NCBI GenBank assembly: GCA_030533445.1
Contig: CM060072.1
Location: forward strand, 16,623,267 to 16,687,266
DNA: 64,000 bases
Origin: Cyprinodon diabolis
Lineage: Eukaryota; Chordata; Actinopteri; Cyprinodontiformes; Cyprinodontidae
Direction of reading: 5' to 3'
Shown: positions 11,478-22,878 of the stretch, piece after piece
Position numbering within the stretch: the first letter of the stretch is position 1
How the letters are laid out: each line of letters opens with the position of its first letter
Notes under the pieces: generated by a model
The model's input: the letters and a program-made list of their open reading frames with translations, nothing else
What the model was told of the DNA's origin: nothing
Databases searched by the model: none
Translations under genes and position numbers: made by a program

Positions 11478-12725
11478 CACTATATTGCCAAAAGTATTTG
11501 CTCACCCATCCAAATTATTGGAATCAGGTGTTCCAATCACTTCCATGGCCACAGGTGTATAAATTCAAGCACCTAGGCATGCAGACTGTTTTTACAAACA
11601 TTTGTGAAAGAATGGGTCGCTCTCAGGAGCTCAGTGAATTCCAGCGTGGAACTGTGATAGGATGCCACCTGTGCAACAAATCCAGTCGTGAAATTTCCTC
11701 GCTCCTAAATATTCCACAGTCAACTGTCAGCTGTATTATAAGAAAATGGAAGTGTTTGGGAACGACAGCAACTCAGCCACGAAGTGGTAGGCCACGTAAA
11801 CTGACGGAGCGGGGTCAGCGGATGCTGAAGCGCATAGTGCGAAGAGGTCGCCAACTTTCTGCAGAGTCAATCACTACAGACCTCCAAACTTCATGTGGCC
11901 TTCAGATTAGCTCAAGAACAGTGCGCAGAGAGCTTCATGGAATGGGTTTCCATGGTCGAGCAGCTGCATCCAAGCCATACATAACCAAGTGCAATGCAAA
12001 GCGTCGGATGCGGTGGTGTAAAGCACGCCGCCACTGGACTCTAGAGCAGTGGAGACGCGTTCTCTGGAGTGACGAATCGCGCTTCTCCATCTGGCAATCT
12101 GATGGACGGGTCTGGGTTTGGCGGTTGCCAGGAGAACGGTACTTGTCTGACTGCATTGTGCCAAGTGTAAAGTTTGGTGGAGGGGGGATTATGGTGTGGG
12201 GTTGTTTTTCAGGAGCTGGGCTTGGCCCCTTAGTTCCAGTGAAAGGAACTCTGAATGCTTCAGCATACCAAGACATTTTGGACAATTCCATGCTCCCAAC
12301 TTTGTGGGAACAGTTTGGAGCTGGCCCCTTCCTCTTCCAACATGACTGTGCACCAGTGCACAAAGCAAGGTCCATAAAGACATGGATGACAGAGTCTGGT
12401 GTGGATGAACTTGACTGGCCTGCACAGAGTCCTGACCTCAACCCGATAGAACACCTTTGGGATGAATTAGAGCGGAGACTGAGAGCCAGGCCTTCTCGTC
12501 CAACATCAGTGTGCGACCTCACAAATGCGCTTCTGGAAGAATGGTCAAAAATTCCCATAAACACACTCCTAAACCTTGTGGACAGCCTTCCCAGAAGAGT
12601 TGAAGCTGTTCTAGCTGCAAAGGGTGGACCGACGTCATATTGAACCCTATGGATTAGGAACGGGATGTCACTTAAGCTCATATGTGAGTCAAGGCAGGTG
12701 AGCAAATACTTTTGGCAATATAGTG
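11478..12725 (+). mobile_element. Tc1-like element with short inverted repeats
   Basis: The element is bounded by 29-bp perfect inverted repeats (11478-11506 and 12697-12725) that start CACTATATTGCCAAAAG, flanked on both sides by TA, the target of Tc1/mariner elements. Total length is 1248 bp, within the usual range. It contains one uninterrupted transposase gene in plus orientation. Identical repeats and an open gene suggest a recent insertion into the older hAT element. Confidence 0.93.
11612..12643 (+). CDS. Tc1-like transposase, full length and open
   Basis: The gene encodes a DD34E transposase that cuts and pastes its own element at TA sites in the nucleus. From the ATG at 11612 it gives 343 residues, the usual Tc1 length; an in-frame ATG at 11579 would add 11 residues. 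Residues 10-50 form a first helix-turn-helix ([10 protein letters not shown]), residues 58-63 a GRPRK hook-like linker, and residues 85-115 a second helix-turn-helix. The catalytic triad is D154 (WSDES), D245 (FQHDCAP) and E280 (NPIEHLW), with 34 residues between the last two. A glycine-rich box ([14 protein letters not shown]) is intact. I see no stop or frameshift. Activity is inferred, not shown. Antisense frames across it are shadows. Confidence 0.93.
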   Translation: MGRSQELSEFQRGTVIGCHLCNKSSREISSLLNIPQSTVSCIIRKWKCLGTTATQPRSGRPRKLTERGQRMLKRIVRRGRQLSAESITTDLQTSCGLQISSRTVRRELHGMGFHGRAAASKPYITKCNAKRRMRWCKARRHWTLEQWRRVLWSDESRFSIWQSDGRVWVWRLPGERYLSDCIVPSVKFGGGGIMVWGCFSGAGLGPLVPVKGTLNASAYQDILDNSMLPTLWEQFGAGPFLFQHDCAPVHKARSIKTWMTESGVDELDWPAQSPDLNPIEHLWDELERRLRARPSRPTSVCDLTNALLEEWSKIPINTLLNLVDSLPRRVEAVLAAKGGPTSY

Positions 12726-12930
12726 TATATCGATCGATAGACGTGTGGCGCAATAGAAAAAAAGAGGGTCGATAAAAGTTCGATAAAAAAGAAACGCAGT
12801 TTTCCTTCCTTCTCATTGTAGCCTAGCATGTAGGTTTATGCTAGTCACTGCTTCCTCCCAACCAATCACAATCGCGGACCCAGGCACGCCGTCACCAAGC
12901 GCCGCCCTCTCAAACCACAACACAGAGCAC

Positions 12931-13132
12931 ATGAAGATGTCGCAGCAAGGAGAGTCGGAGAGTTCGGCAGTTTGGCAGTATTTCGGTCATGGCAAGTCGG
13001 ACCAAAAACAAACCACAGTCATCTGTAAAATGTGTAGGGAACCAGTGAAAACCAAGTCTGATAACACAACCAACTTTTTTTTTTTTTTATCATCTCAGCC
13101 GCTCACACCCGCAGGAGTACGAGCTGTGTAGG
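12931..13132 (+). pseudogene. hAT transposase BED zinc-finger relic, frameshifted in a T run
   Basis: The frame from the ATG at 12931 reads MKMSQQGESESSAVWQYFG, then ICKMCREPV and NTTN, matching a BED finger (aromatic residues, then C-x2-C). A run of about 14 T at 13075-13088 then shifts the frame. In the next frame the sequence reads YHLSRSHPQEYELC, which supplies the missing histidines. The finger is thus complete in sequence but broken by expansion of the T tract. No dimerisation or catalytic domain follows, consistent with a deleted hAT copy. Confidence 0.7.
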
Positions 13133-13652
13133 CCCCGACGCGGCTCTCCTCCGAGGAATCTTCGGGACTTTCGGGAAAATATATTTATATTATTAGTTCT
13201 GGGCAGTTTCCCACATAGTTCTAACAATTGAGATAAAAATGCTGAGGGGCCAGCAACTTCAAAGTAATAACTCAGGTTAAAGCAGGAAACGGGGGCGGCG
13301 GCGGCAGTGGGGGGGCATTTATTTATTTGTTATATTTATTTTGGTCACTTTTCTGGTCACTTTAGTTTATTCTTTGTCAGTATTTAATAACATAACCCAG
13401 GTCTCTTAAGTTATTTTTCTTTAAAACAATTCTGTTATGGTTAAAAAAGTTGGTTAAATAAAGATTTAATTCGAAGTCTGTGTTTGTGTTTTTTATTAAA
13501 ATTAAATCATTTAGCAATATTATAAAAAGTCCAGGCAGAGCTGCACATAAAATATGGCTTCAAATCTTTTCAATAATTATCGATATCGATCAATATGCAT
13601 TTTTTTTTTATCGATAAGCTTTTTTTCTATATCGCCCAGCCCTATGTTAAGA

Positions 13653-15340
13653 TAGGCAGGTGCGATACGTATGACAAGAATATGTTTGATGATGTACCTT
13701 TAGTCAATCCAAAAATCAGAAAATGTAAAGGAAATAATAAATGTGACAATTTTTACATGGTCTCAATCCCAAACGTTCAGCAGCCTGAGTGATCAGAAAC
13801 AACCCAGATAATATTGTAGAAATTATTCATATTTTTCCCCTCCATGATAGTTCACAACTATCTCTGTCCTGCTGGGAGCCCATCAGTGGATCTGACTGCA
13901 TTGCAAATAGCTCCAGAAGCCATTGACAGCAGCCTCATGGATTTCCAATGACCTCAGCTGGGCCAATTAAAGTTATACGCAGAGGATGATTATACGTTTC
14001 ATTGAAGGGGAAGGAACAATAAGGCCCCGTAATGACATGTGACAGCTTTATTAGATGTCTCCATCCTCTTGTGTTAAAGAAACAGCTTCTCTACAACTGC
14101 TTTCATATCTGAATTTATCTAATTTAATACCCTCCACCCATGTTAACAGGGTAAAATTACACATATATTTACTTCCTTCCTTGAGGTACTGTAATTTAAT
14201 ATACATTTAAAGGTTTCTTGAGAAGAGGAAAAACCTGTGAGTAATGCTGAGTCACTGGTTGTATTTTTTTATCATCAAAAAAAAAAAATCAAATAACATG
14301 ATAGTGAAAACCTTAATATAGATATTAATATCTATATTTATCATTCTATTAATTCATTACACAAAAGATAATATTTCAAGGCTTTATATCTTTTCAGTTT
14401 TAGTATACTACTTACAGATAATAAAGAGCCAAAGTTCAAGGTCATTGAATTTATGAAAATTGGTAAAAAAAAAAAAAAAAAAAATACAAAAGGGATAGCC
14501 ACAGCCTTGAGTGGATGTTAACAAAAATCCACTCAAAGATCTAAGTTGGCTTCAGGAGGAGTGGATAGAGGCTGGAGTCTTTTCATGAAAATTCAGATGA
14601 ATCCTACAAACGGGCCATAAATGTTGCATTCATTGCGTCTACCCACTAGTCAACCAGAAACAACTCCTCTACTTATATCATTACAAATCCCATAGACATT
14701 GAATTATATAAATCAACAAAACAAAATAGGAAATCATCAATCACGGAATAGACAACTTGGATAAAAAAAAAAAAAAAAAATTATGTTCCCTTTAAATATT
14801 ATGAGTAGAATTAGGTTGGGAAATCTTAAGCAAGTCTTGAACTTCTCAAATGAGACAACTTACATATTATTTTACTTCAACCCATCAAAATTAGAGTGGT
14901 TCCACTGAAAACAACCTGGTATATTTCTGCAGCGTCACAGAAGCAGCGGCCACTTCTTTAACATAGGCAGCTGTTCTATTTTTGCCACTTTAAATCCATG
15001 TCAGTCTCAAGCAGAGGAGATTGTTCAGCCAGGAAGTCAGTTAATGAAAAGCAAAGCCGATCCAATCAAGTAAAATACTTCATGTGCTAACTTTGGATCC
15101 AACCATGAGGAGCCATTTCGCTTTGTAAACGCTTCCAGTGGAATATGATCTGTGTAAAAAGGGGGCAGTGCAGCTCAGTGGCGGCTGCTGTTACTTGAGA
15201 CAGGGGGCTGAATGGTGTTGATTAAATCCAAATGTCACGGATTGCATTAAAAATGTTGAAATGCATAAGCCACATTGCTACACCATGTACAAATAGCTGT
15301 TATGAAGCAATCTGAAATAATAAACTCTAGAAACACAATT
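13653..15340. other. Non-coding interval, no recognised feature
   Basis: This holds AT-rich intronic sequence with two long A tracts (14466-14483 and 14763-14780). Those tracts could be tails of retroposed sequence, but I cannot identify a body upstream of them. Near 15176-15215 the sequence CAGTGGCGGCTGCTG resembles tips of some fish DNA transposons, without a partner that I can match. No exon or RNA gene was found. Confidence 0.4.
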
Positions 15341-15430
15341 ATGAAGTTTGGCAATGCATATTCTACCAATAATATTACTATATTTAAAGCAGAGGTTTAG
15401 CCTCCCTAGTATTCAATGAAAAATTGCCAG
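15341..15430 (+). repeat. Direct repeat, copy 1
   Basis: This 90-bp stretch starts ATGAAGTTTGGCAATGCAT and contains GAGGTTTAGCCTCC followed by TAGTATTC. It recurs with moderate divergence at 16107-16193. A shorter piece (GAGGTTTAGCCTC) appears a third time near 15880. The class is unknown. Confidence 0.55.
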
Positions 15431-15436
15431 TGATAT

Positions 15437-15720
15437 ACCGTGGGTAAAAAGAGTATTGAACACCCCAGCATTTTTCTCACCATTTTTTTCAAGAGCTATT
15501 GACATGACATTTTCACTAGATGTCAGTCAAATAATAGATGCCCAGAAACTTATTTATGTATAATAAAGTGAAACAGTACAGGAAAAAGTATTTAACACAC
15601 TTACTGAAATGTATTTAATACTTTATACAAAAAGCCTTTGTTTTGCAATGACAGTTTCAAGATGGATCCTGTATGGAAATTTGATTGCCAGCCATAAAAA
15701 CATGATAACAGTTCAGGAAA
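15437..15720 (-). pseudogene. Tc1-like element relic
   Basis: The sequence starts with TACCGTGGGTAAAAAGAGTA and contains AAAAAGCCTTTGTTTTGCAATGAC, whose reverse complement corresponds to the conserved VIANKGF end of Tc1-like transposases. Only the terminal repeat and the last codons of the transposase remain, so it is a deleted copy in minus orientation. It lies between the two direct repeats at 15341 and 16107. Confidence 0.55.
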
Positions 15721-16106
15721 AGATGACTTTTGTCACTGTATGATCGCCTTTTCCTCTTGACTCATGAGTAAAACCTCCTCACTGCCAGGCGACTTTCAGT
15801 TAAAAATCCTTAAGTATGTTTACCAATCAGCATCAAGCAGCCAGCTTCACGACCGCCTCTGCTCCATAGACCCCCTAAGAGGTTTAGCCTCACTGGAAGT
15901 GACATTTGCTCTACTTTGTAGCTGCTTACCTAAATAGGCTCAGGCCTCAACAGGGACCTCTCATAGATGCTGACCAGCTGAATCCCGCTGCTTCAGAATG
16001 GTTGGGAGATTGCATCCGAGAGCGAAATAAACAGCCGATTAATGTGCAACATACTCATGGAATCAGACGCATTATGGTGCATATTTAATGTTTAATAAGT
16101 ACCTTT

Positions 16107-16193
16107 ATGAAGTTTGACGATGCATGTTTTACACATAATTTTACAAAATGTACAGAGGAGGTTAAGCCTCCGTAGTATTCTATGAGAAATCTA
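16107..16193 (+). repeat. Direct repeat, copy 2
   Basis: This is the second copy of the 15341-15430 repeat, starting ATGAAGTTTGACGATGCAT and including GAGGTTAAGCCTCC and TAGTATTC. It lies 766 bp downstream in the same orientation. Confidence 0.55.
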
Positions 16194-17905
16194 CACCGGT
16201 GCAGCTGAGGCATGTAAGCACAGCTTCACGGTCATGTGAAATCGGGTTGTTGATGGATTTTTGTGAATGTAAATGTTGGAGGCTGTGTTTAAACATGGGA
16301 ATGGTAGAAAGAGAAACAGTTTTGACTTTGACATAAACACTGTGACAAAAAGTGCACCTCTTCCTGACCCAACTCAGAATGCTACCTGTCCTGTTGCCTC
16401 CCAGCGTCTTCCATCTGTGCCACCGTCTGCAGGGAGATTCCCTGACAGTAATGAACTGTGACCGCCAGGTTAGGTAGGTGAGATTAATGTAGATGAGGTG
16501 GAGGATTAATGGTGTACACAAAAGGTTGTGAAAAGCAAATGTAAGATATTAATTTCTATTGTTTTTATATATTGTCAGCGTAAGCAGTGGGGCCATGATG
16601 ACAGATGCTTTTAGGTTCTGCAGAACTGAACGACGGCTGATGAGGGAATTATATCATTCAATTCAGATATGTTGCAACAGGATACATCTAGATTTTGCAG
16701 TACAGTAAATCTCAATTTCACTTTATTCTTCTTTTCTTCCACTGAAATTGTCTGCAGTGCTACCCTATATTTATCAAAAAATAATAATCTGGATTTTTTT
16801 TGGATAAAGATTTTATTTTAGTTTCTATGTCGTGCTCTTGTCTGGCAGACTGACAAATCACGTCCTTGTCTGCTGTAATGAGAGAGCAGCTCCAGTCTGT
16901 TGTGATGAAGAATCAGCAGAGTCAGCAGGTAAAGCTCCCGATTTAGTGGTGAATCGATCAATGTTCCAACCCTTATATATGATCAAAAGATATCGATAAT
17001 GACTAAAGGAATTAGAACCTGATGCAAGCCAATGATATGGTGGGGTCTGCCTTCAAGAAAAGGTGAAAAGCAATGTCATCCAAAGAAAGCTTGTTTTCAT
17101 CTAAATATGTTTGTTTGGACATTTAGTTAGTATAGCTCTTGTTTGCCTCTGTGTTCACAGAGCAGAACAACAAACCAGGCTTGTTCTTGTCTTTGGTTCC
17201 ATCCCAGCTGCCATTTCCCTCCTGAAGCAACATCTTAACGATGTTAACTTTAGAGTGCAGGAATGCTTTTTCTCAAACAGTATTTAACATGCTGACTTCA
17301 AACTTTATTTCTCTTATCATCTAGACTTCTTTGTGGATTTCTTTGACATAGTTTTCTTCTTGCTGCTTTCTCTTAAAGCCAGATTTGTGGAGAACACAAT
17401 TAGCATTTGTGTAAATATGCAGCATCTCCATAGTTCCCTCATCTGATTAATCAACTAAATTATTGGTAATAAAACAGTTGTGTAGTTAAGGGGTTTCTTT
17501 ACGTGTCAGGCTTGAATTATTAGGGCTGCAAATTGACTTATAACTCATGTGTCTTAATATTCCCATTATTGCCCTTTACTGCTCAGTTAGGAGGATTGTT
17601 CTGATTCTAACTTAGGTGAGAGATGATTCATGCTCTCCTTGCCCAGTTCAACAGTTTAGGTGGATAGCCATATCTTGGCTGGTTTGGACCTGTGCCCCAT
17701 GTCTTTTGGTTTAAGACTATGGACTGAACAGACCTCTGTAAGATATTTAAAGCCATAGCCTAACCCTAAACATTTCCAGCATCAACCATGAACTCTTTGG
17801 TGTTGCTTGATCTCTATCCCTCGGTTTGTTAACTAATTTTCTCTAACAAACATCTGAGGCCTTCATAGAATGGCTAAGATTTAATTCCACACATTGGATC
17901 TGGAG
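16194..17905. other. Non-coding interval, no recognised feature
   Basis: Ordinary intronic sequence. Overlapping open frames around 16180-16520 on both strands have no domain match and no splice-like borders that fit a known exon. Confidence 0.45.
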
Positions 17906-18304
17906 CAGAGTCCTGCATCAGGTGTGGTACCTGTATAAAATGTACATCTACGGGTAGAAAAAAAAACATAATTCACAGTTGTGGGAACAGGTATGAACAA
18001 GATGTGGGTATCATAGAGTTACAGCATAAATTAATATCCAGATAACAGTAATATTTTAAGCAAAATCTTCTTACTAGGGTAATTTACAGTACAGCTGTTA
18101 ATCTGTGAGCGCAGAGCACACTGGATGTAAGCATGAGGCAATGGTCTTTGCTGTCTCTGTTATTAAAAAACGGCTGTGTGCACACTTTCGTGTCTGCCAG
18201 GTTTTAATTGGGGATAATTGCAGGTAACGGGTCGGATCTCAGTTCTAAACACTAAGGGTATGGGCAGATACAGTTTTGAAAAATCAGACAGGTGCAGGAC
18301 TCTG
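17906..18304. mobile_element. hAT-type MITE
   Basis: The left tip CAGAGTCCTGCATC and the right tip, reverse-complemented as CAGAGTCCTGCACC, form inverted repeats. The flanking 8-mers ATCTGGAG (17898-17905) and CTTTGGAG (18305-18312) match at six of eight positions, as expected for an aged hAT target duplication. No coding sequence is visible in its 399 bp. Confidence 0.6.
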
Positions 18305-18359
18305 CTTTGGAGGTCCAATGGTTGCACTGGAAGTCATTACAGTGTATTATATAAAAACA

Positions 18360-18552
18360 AAGCTAAACACTGATTTAGAATTTTAAGAAATTATTTTCCA
18401 TTTCTGTTTCTATGTTTTGAAAGGCTTTGCATTGGTCTATCATATCAGATCCCAATTTCTGCCATTTTCAGAGTTAGTCAATCATTAAGCTTGTGTTTAA
18501 AACAGAAAATAGGTTTGAAAACGGTGTGAATACTTTTGTGTGTCACTGTATA
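18360..18552 (+). repeat. Terminal part of a Tc1/mariner-type repeat
   Basis: The stretch contains GCTTTGCATTGGTCTATCA and ends GGTGTGAATACTTTTGTGTG then TCACTGTA. This combination is the 3' tail of a dispersed Tc1-like repeat widespread in fish genomes. No coding part remains. Confidence 0.5.
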
Positions 18553-19967
18553 AATAGAGTAAACTATATCATTATGTGACTCAACATATTAACAGGCTGA
18601 TGTTTCCTTTTAGGCGTTGCTTTAATCAGTTTATCTTCCGTCTCGATTCCCTGTTTGTTTTAACGTGCCTTATGAATAAACCTGATTTAATTTAATTATC
18701 CTCACTGCGGGCTATTTAAGCGCCTTCAGAAAACATCCTGCTGTGAAAGACAAAAAGCTTCACATAAGAAACAACTGATGATTAACTCAGCCCTTCCACA
18801 CTGCAGACACCAAGTTTAAACAGGTTTTTATGTCCTTCACTGGATCAGATTTACTTGGATGCTTTCAATTAGTAAGAAAATGATGGAAACCATTTGTCTA
18901 GGAAGGTTTATAAAGTCATTTTACTTCAAGGGATGAGGGAGTGATTCTTTAAGAAACTACAAACCAAAAAGTTAAAGTGAGACTTATGAAGTCTTAATCT
19001 GCAAGTTATATATCGGATGTCATGACATTAGAATTTAAAGAAGACTGAGTAGGAACACTTAATTGGAAAAGTTAAAGGCAGAAAGTACCTGAAGAAAGTG
19101 CAGCTCTAACAATGTTTTTGGACAGACGAGATGCAAGTTGAGATGTTTTTTTTTTTTAATGAAAAGAAATCTCATAAGGCTGGATGTTATGACCAAAACT
19201 TATGTCACAATGCAACATTTTGGAAACATTTATCAAAAAAACAAAAAACTATTCAGTTTGGGGCTATAACTTCAAAGGATCAAATGTATATATAATCAGA
19301 TGATTTTTTATCCTTCTCATTTCTCAAACATACCTATGCCTAAAGGACTATGTATTTGGATCAATATGATAAATTAGCAAAAAAACTCATAGCTAGCTAG
19401 GAAAATACAAAGTAAAGTTCCCTAATGAATTCTGTTTAGGTGCATGGGCAGCTTTACAAGGAGTTTTGTTTTAGTCTTTTCTTTTTAATTATCTTGTTTT
19501 AGGTTTGCCCTCTTTCTCTCATTCAAGTCACAGCTCCCACAGTGCCCCAGTCTTACTTACGACGCTGTTTTTAAAAATAAAAGCTTGATTCATTTTGCAA
19601 TTCTCTTTAGTAAAACAATACAGGTCCCAGCTCTATTTTTCGTACCCTAGGAAATTTTGACAATGCTAGTTTTGTTTCCTTGTGTGAAGAAAGCCTTTAT
19701 TACAGCAAGGATCAGCTCAGTCAATACAAATTGATCCATTCATGCATCCCTTAATATCACAGGAAGTCTTGCCTTTAGTAGCAAAGACTGTGTATTAAGT
19801 GCAGCTGTTGCTAATCAACACTATGTTCTCCTAATATTCTTTTTCTCATTCATCATTCTAACATTTAAAAAAAAAATTTGCAGGGTCGACTTTTGCCGGA
19901 CACAAGTCATCCACAACAGTGGCATTTAGTTAGCATATCATGAGCACTCATTTTGTAGCTAAAGCTT
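18553..19967. other. Non-coding interval, no recognised feature
   Basis: AT-rich intronic sequence without bounded repeats, exons or RNA genes that I can identify. Confidence 0.45.
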
Positions 19968-20312
19968 GCTGTTTCTGAACATCCACCCTAACCCCTAAAT
20001 CCCTCAATCACTATATATAGCAGAGACTACATAGTGGAGTAATAGTGAATTCGGTTCACCGTTCAGACAGATGATCACTACTTTTTACTTCCTACTGGTC
20101 ATGTGACTCCGCCTCCCTGCATGGTGGCTGCTCCATCTTTTTTCTTCCTCGCCGCCTAAACAAATCCCATGATGCTTTGCGGGGAGAGGCATTGTGAGAA
20201 ATTTCAGGTCCACTACTTTTTTGTGCAAGAGACGTTAGGACACTCATCTAAAATGGCGTAACCACTATATAGTTCCCTATTATAGTGATTGGGGCGGACG
20301 TTCAGAAACAGC
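19968..20312. mobile_element. Probable MITE with imperfect inverted ends
   Basis: The left end reads GCTGTTTCTGAAC followed by CTCAATCACTATATA. The reverse complement of the right end reads GCTGTTTCTGAAC followed by CCAATCACTATAA. The two ends pair over about 45 bp with gaps. The 345-bp body has no long open frame. No clear target duplication was found, so the superfamily is open. Confidence 0.55.
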
Positions 20313-22208
20313 CGAAGCCAGTGTTATGAGCTATTCCTGTCTGGCTATAATCAGAAGTGTTCTATAATGTAATCTGTAATGTCTAAGAAAATACCAGGAA
20401 TGTATTTAAAAGTATTATTACCATTATTGAATAAAATTTGATTTTCCTATATATTGATACTGAATTATTATCCAGAACTCTTCACAAACAGCTTACTACC
20501 TTGCCACAATCGACTGCAGTGGAGGGTTGATGATATGGACTTGTGAAGCCATCTGTCTAAAAGCTAAATCTTGATTCTAATTGTTTCATTATTGGAGCAA
20601 TAAGATGGGAGTCTTTAAAAGACAGAGATGGCAAGCCAGAGTCCAGACTACAAGAGAGCTGTACAAACCACGACAGAATTAAGAAAATTATATCAATTAT
20701 AAAAAATTATAAACTTATAAAAAAGTCCAAAATGCTTTCCTGTCGATGTATAAACTCATAAAGCTGGAGAGAACATGATTGCTGAAAAAGACTAAAAACA
20801 ACAGTTATTCTGCCTCATCAGTGAACGTGAAAAGTTTTAACTTCTCCTCTCTACTCTGAGACAGGAGAAGCTAAGAAAGAGAAACAAACTGCAGACTCTA
20901 ACGAACTGAGGTGTCTGTCTCTATAAACACATTTTTATATTTTTTTTTTATTGAGGTCATGCTGTCTTGTCACCGTTTCATCTAGTGAAATAATTTTTGG
21001 TTCAGCTCATACGGTCACAGTGACCGGTGTTTATACCAGTAGAGACATGGTGGCCCCTTTCTGTAGTGTCATCCTTCACAGCAACAGAACTAGACAGTCT
21101 AGAAGTTTCTCAAAGGACTGAACATTTAAAGAATGCCAAACATAAAATGTTGGGATCTTCGAATTATTTCCCTACTTAGTTCCTGCCCTTTGTCATTCCT
21201 TGCCTTACAGTAACATCGAGCTGACATTGATCTATTTTTTTTTTTTTAGTAAAAAGACTTTCAACCATGGCCAGAAAGGTGTGATTAAAAGTTCAGGGAC
21301 ACAGAGTTGATCTTTAATATATAGCAGCAGAGCAGACCTAGTTTCCCCATGCATTTGTCTTAGTTAGCAGCTTTTCAGTTTTTGTACCTTTCATGCTTTA
21401 CTGCATTTTTTCCTGACTCTGCACCGCTAAAGTTCACTTCTGTCCTCTGCTGGTTCGTCCTGTGTCCCTTCAGTAGACAAACCCTGACTCCCATTTTGGT
21501 TTTCAAAACTAACAAATGTACTTTTCCTGTTCAACAATTTTAGATAATGTCTGGAAGTTCTAAGGGATCATTTAAAGATGTACAGTAAGGGGTAATCTCT
21601 TATATGAAAAACTTCCATGAAAGATTGTAAAGATGTCAGAATTCCTGCTTTACTTTGTTAGGATAATTATCATTTATGATGTGTGAGTTTATTACACCTT
21701 AATATTAACTGCCTATTGCGTGTCAGTTCTGATGTTTTACCCAGTAGTTTATCTAATTAGGCCAGTTCCTCGATCCATCTATGTACAGTTATAATCTTCA
21801 TTTTGTACGTGGCAAAGATTTGGGAATGGAATGAGAGCGGTGTCCTTCAGCTAAGAACAAAGTGTAATATTTTGATAAGGCTGGAGCCATGGATGTCTCC
21901 TCATCTGCAAACATGTATGATGTAAATGATGTGATGATGTGGCAGACTGAAGTTGTATAAAATGCTTCTTTAACTCTTCCTCTCTTCATGAGAGGTGAAC
22001 CCAGTTGGTAAGTAGCTGCCTTCTGTAACCCTAAGCAACTTCTCTGATCTGAGTAAGATTACAATTTCTATCAAAATCTGTTGACATGTCTCCTGGTTAT
22101 TTAATAAATATACGTAATGAAGTGTTATTTAAAGAGTTTTTTCCTCAAATGATCTCTTTCCAGGAAAACAAACCAGAGAGAGAAAGATTCAAGGTGAAGA
22201 AACACAGC
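20313..22208. other. Non-coding interval, no recognised feature
   Basis: Intronic sequence with T-rich tracts near 20940 and 21237. No exon, RNA gene or bounded element was found. Confidence 0.45.
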
Positions 22209-22837
22209 CTGAGATGGGAAGTAACGAAGTACAAATACTTCGTTACTGTACTCAAGTAGATTTTTCTGATATTTTTACTTTACTTTACTACAGTACTTAT
22301 TTTTATGGTGACTTTTTACTTCTACTCCTTACATTTTTACACAAATATCTGTACTTTCTACTCCTTACATTTTTTAAAATTGGCTCGTTACTTTAGTTTT
22401 GAATCATTTCAATGGAGTTACCGTTATTATTTTTCACATCATCAATACCAAATTCAATCTAATTGGATGGGAATCAACGTTGCATTTGACACACCACTAC
22501 ACGATGAATCGACAGATTCGGCGGTATTCATTCGCGGCAAATCATTGCAGCTTGGTGGCGGTGGCGTTAGCATAGTAGTATGGACGACGAGATGATTGAA
22601 AATGAACACAACGGAGATCTAGTCCTATTGGCAGACATCCATTTAAAATGTAGGCAACGGCATGAAAAAAGTGGTTTCTACTTTTACTTTTATACTTTAA
22701 GTACATTTACAAGCCTGTACTTTGTTACTGTTACTTGAGTAAAGAAGTTTAATCAGTACTTCCCCTTTTACCAGAGTATTTTTTAACACAAGTATCTGTA
22801 CTTTTACTCAAGTACGGAAAAGAAGTACTTTTGCCAT

Positions 22838-22842
<5 letters not shown>
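22209..22842. mobile_element. Non-autonomous hAT-like element with internal repeats
   Basis: The tips are CTGAGATGGGAAGTA and, reverse-complemented from the right, CAGAGATGGCAAAAGTA. Both arms are rich in TACTTTTACTC and GTACTCAAGTA modules, the style of a common fish hAT-derived repeat. A short stretch near 22579 (ATGGACGACGAGATGATTG) might be a relic of a transposase start. The right end abuts a TA microsatellite, and no 8-bp target duplication is recognisable. Confidence 0.6.

Positions 22843-22873
<31 letters not shown>
22843..22873. repeat. (TA)n microsatellite at a Tc1 insertion site
   Basis: About 31 bp of alternating AT directly precede the Tc1-like element. The tract resumes on the far side (24478-24490). 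The transposon therefore appears to have landed in a TA repeat. Confidence 0.85.

Positions 22874-22875
<2 letters not shown>

Positions 22876-22878
<3 letters not shown>

Larger units (their letters stand above)
11447..13644. mobile_element. hAT element with perfect 8-bp target duplication, split by Tc1
   Basis: TGTTAAGA occurs at 11439-11446 and again at 13645-13652. The element starts TAGGGCTTGGCGATA and ends with TATCGCCCAGCCCTA, imperfect inverted repeats differing by one base. Inside the tips lie AT-rich CGATA-rich subterminal stretches on both sides. A Tc1-like element (11478-12725) is inserted 31 bp from the left end. Removing it leaves about 950 bp with a BED-finger relic at 12931-13132 and no catalytic domain, so the hAT copy is an internally deleted, non-autonomous derivative. 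Confidence 0.85.

Noticed and set aside
11935..12816. 293-codon minus-strand open frame across the Tc1 transposase
   Set aside because: It is antisense to a gene with full catalytic motifs. Its own translation has no domain, and it runs past the transposon end, so it is a shadow.
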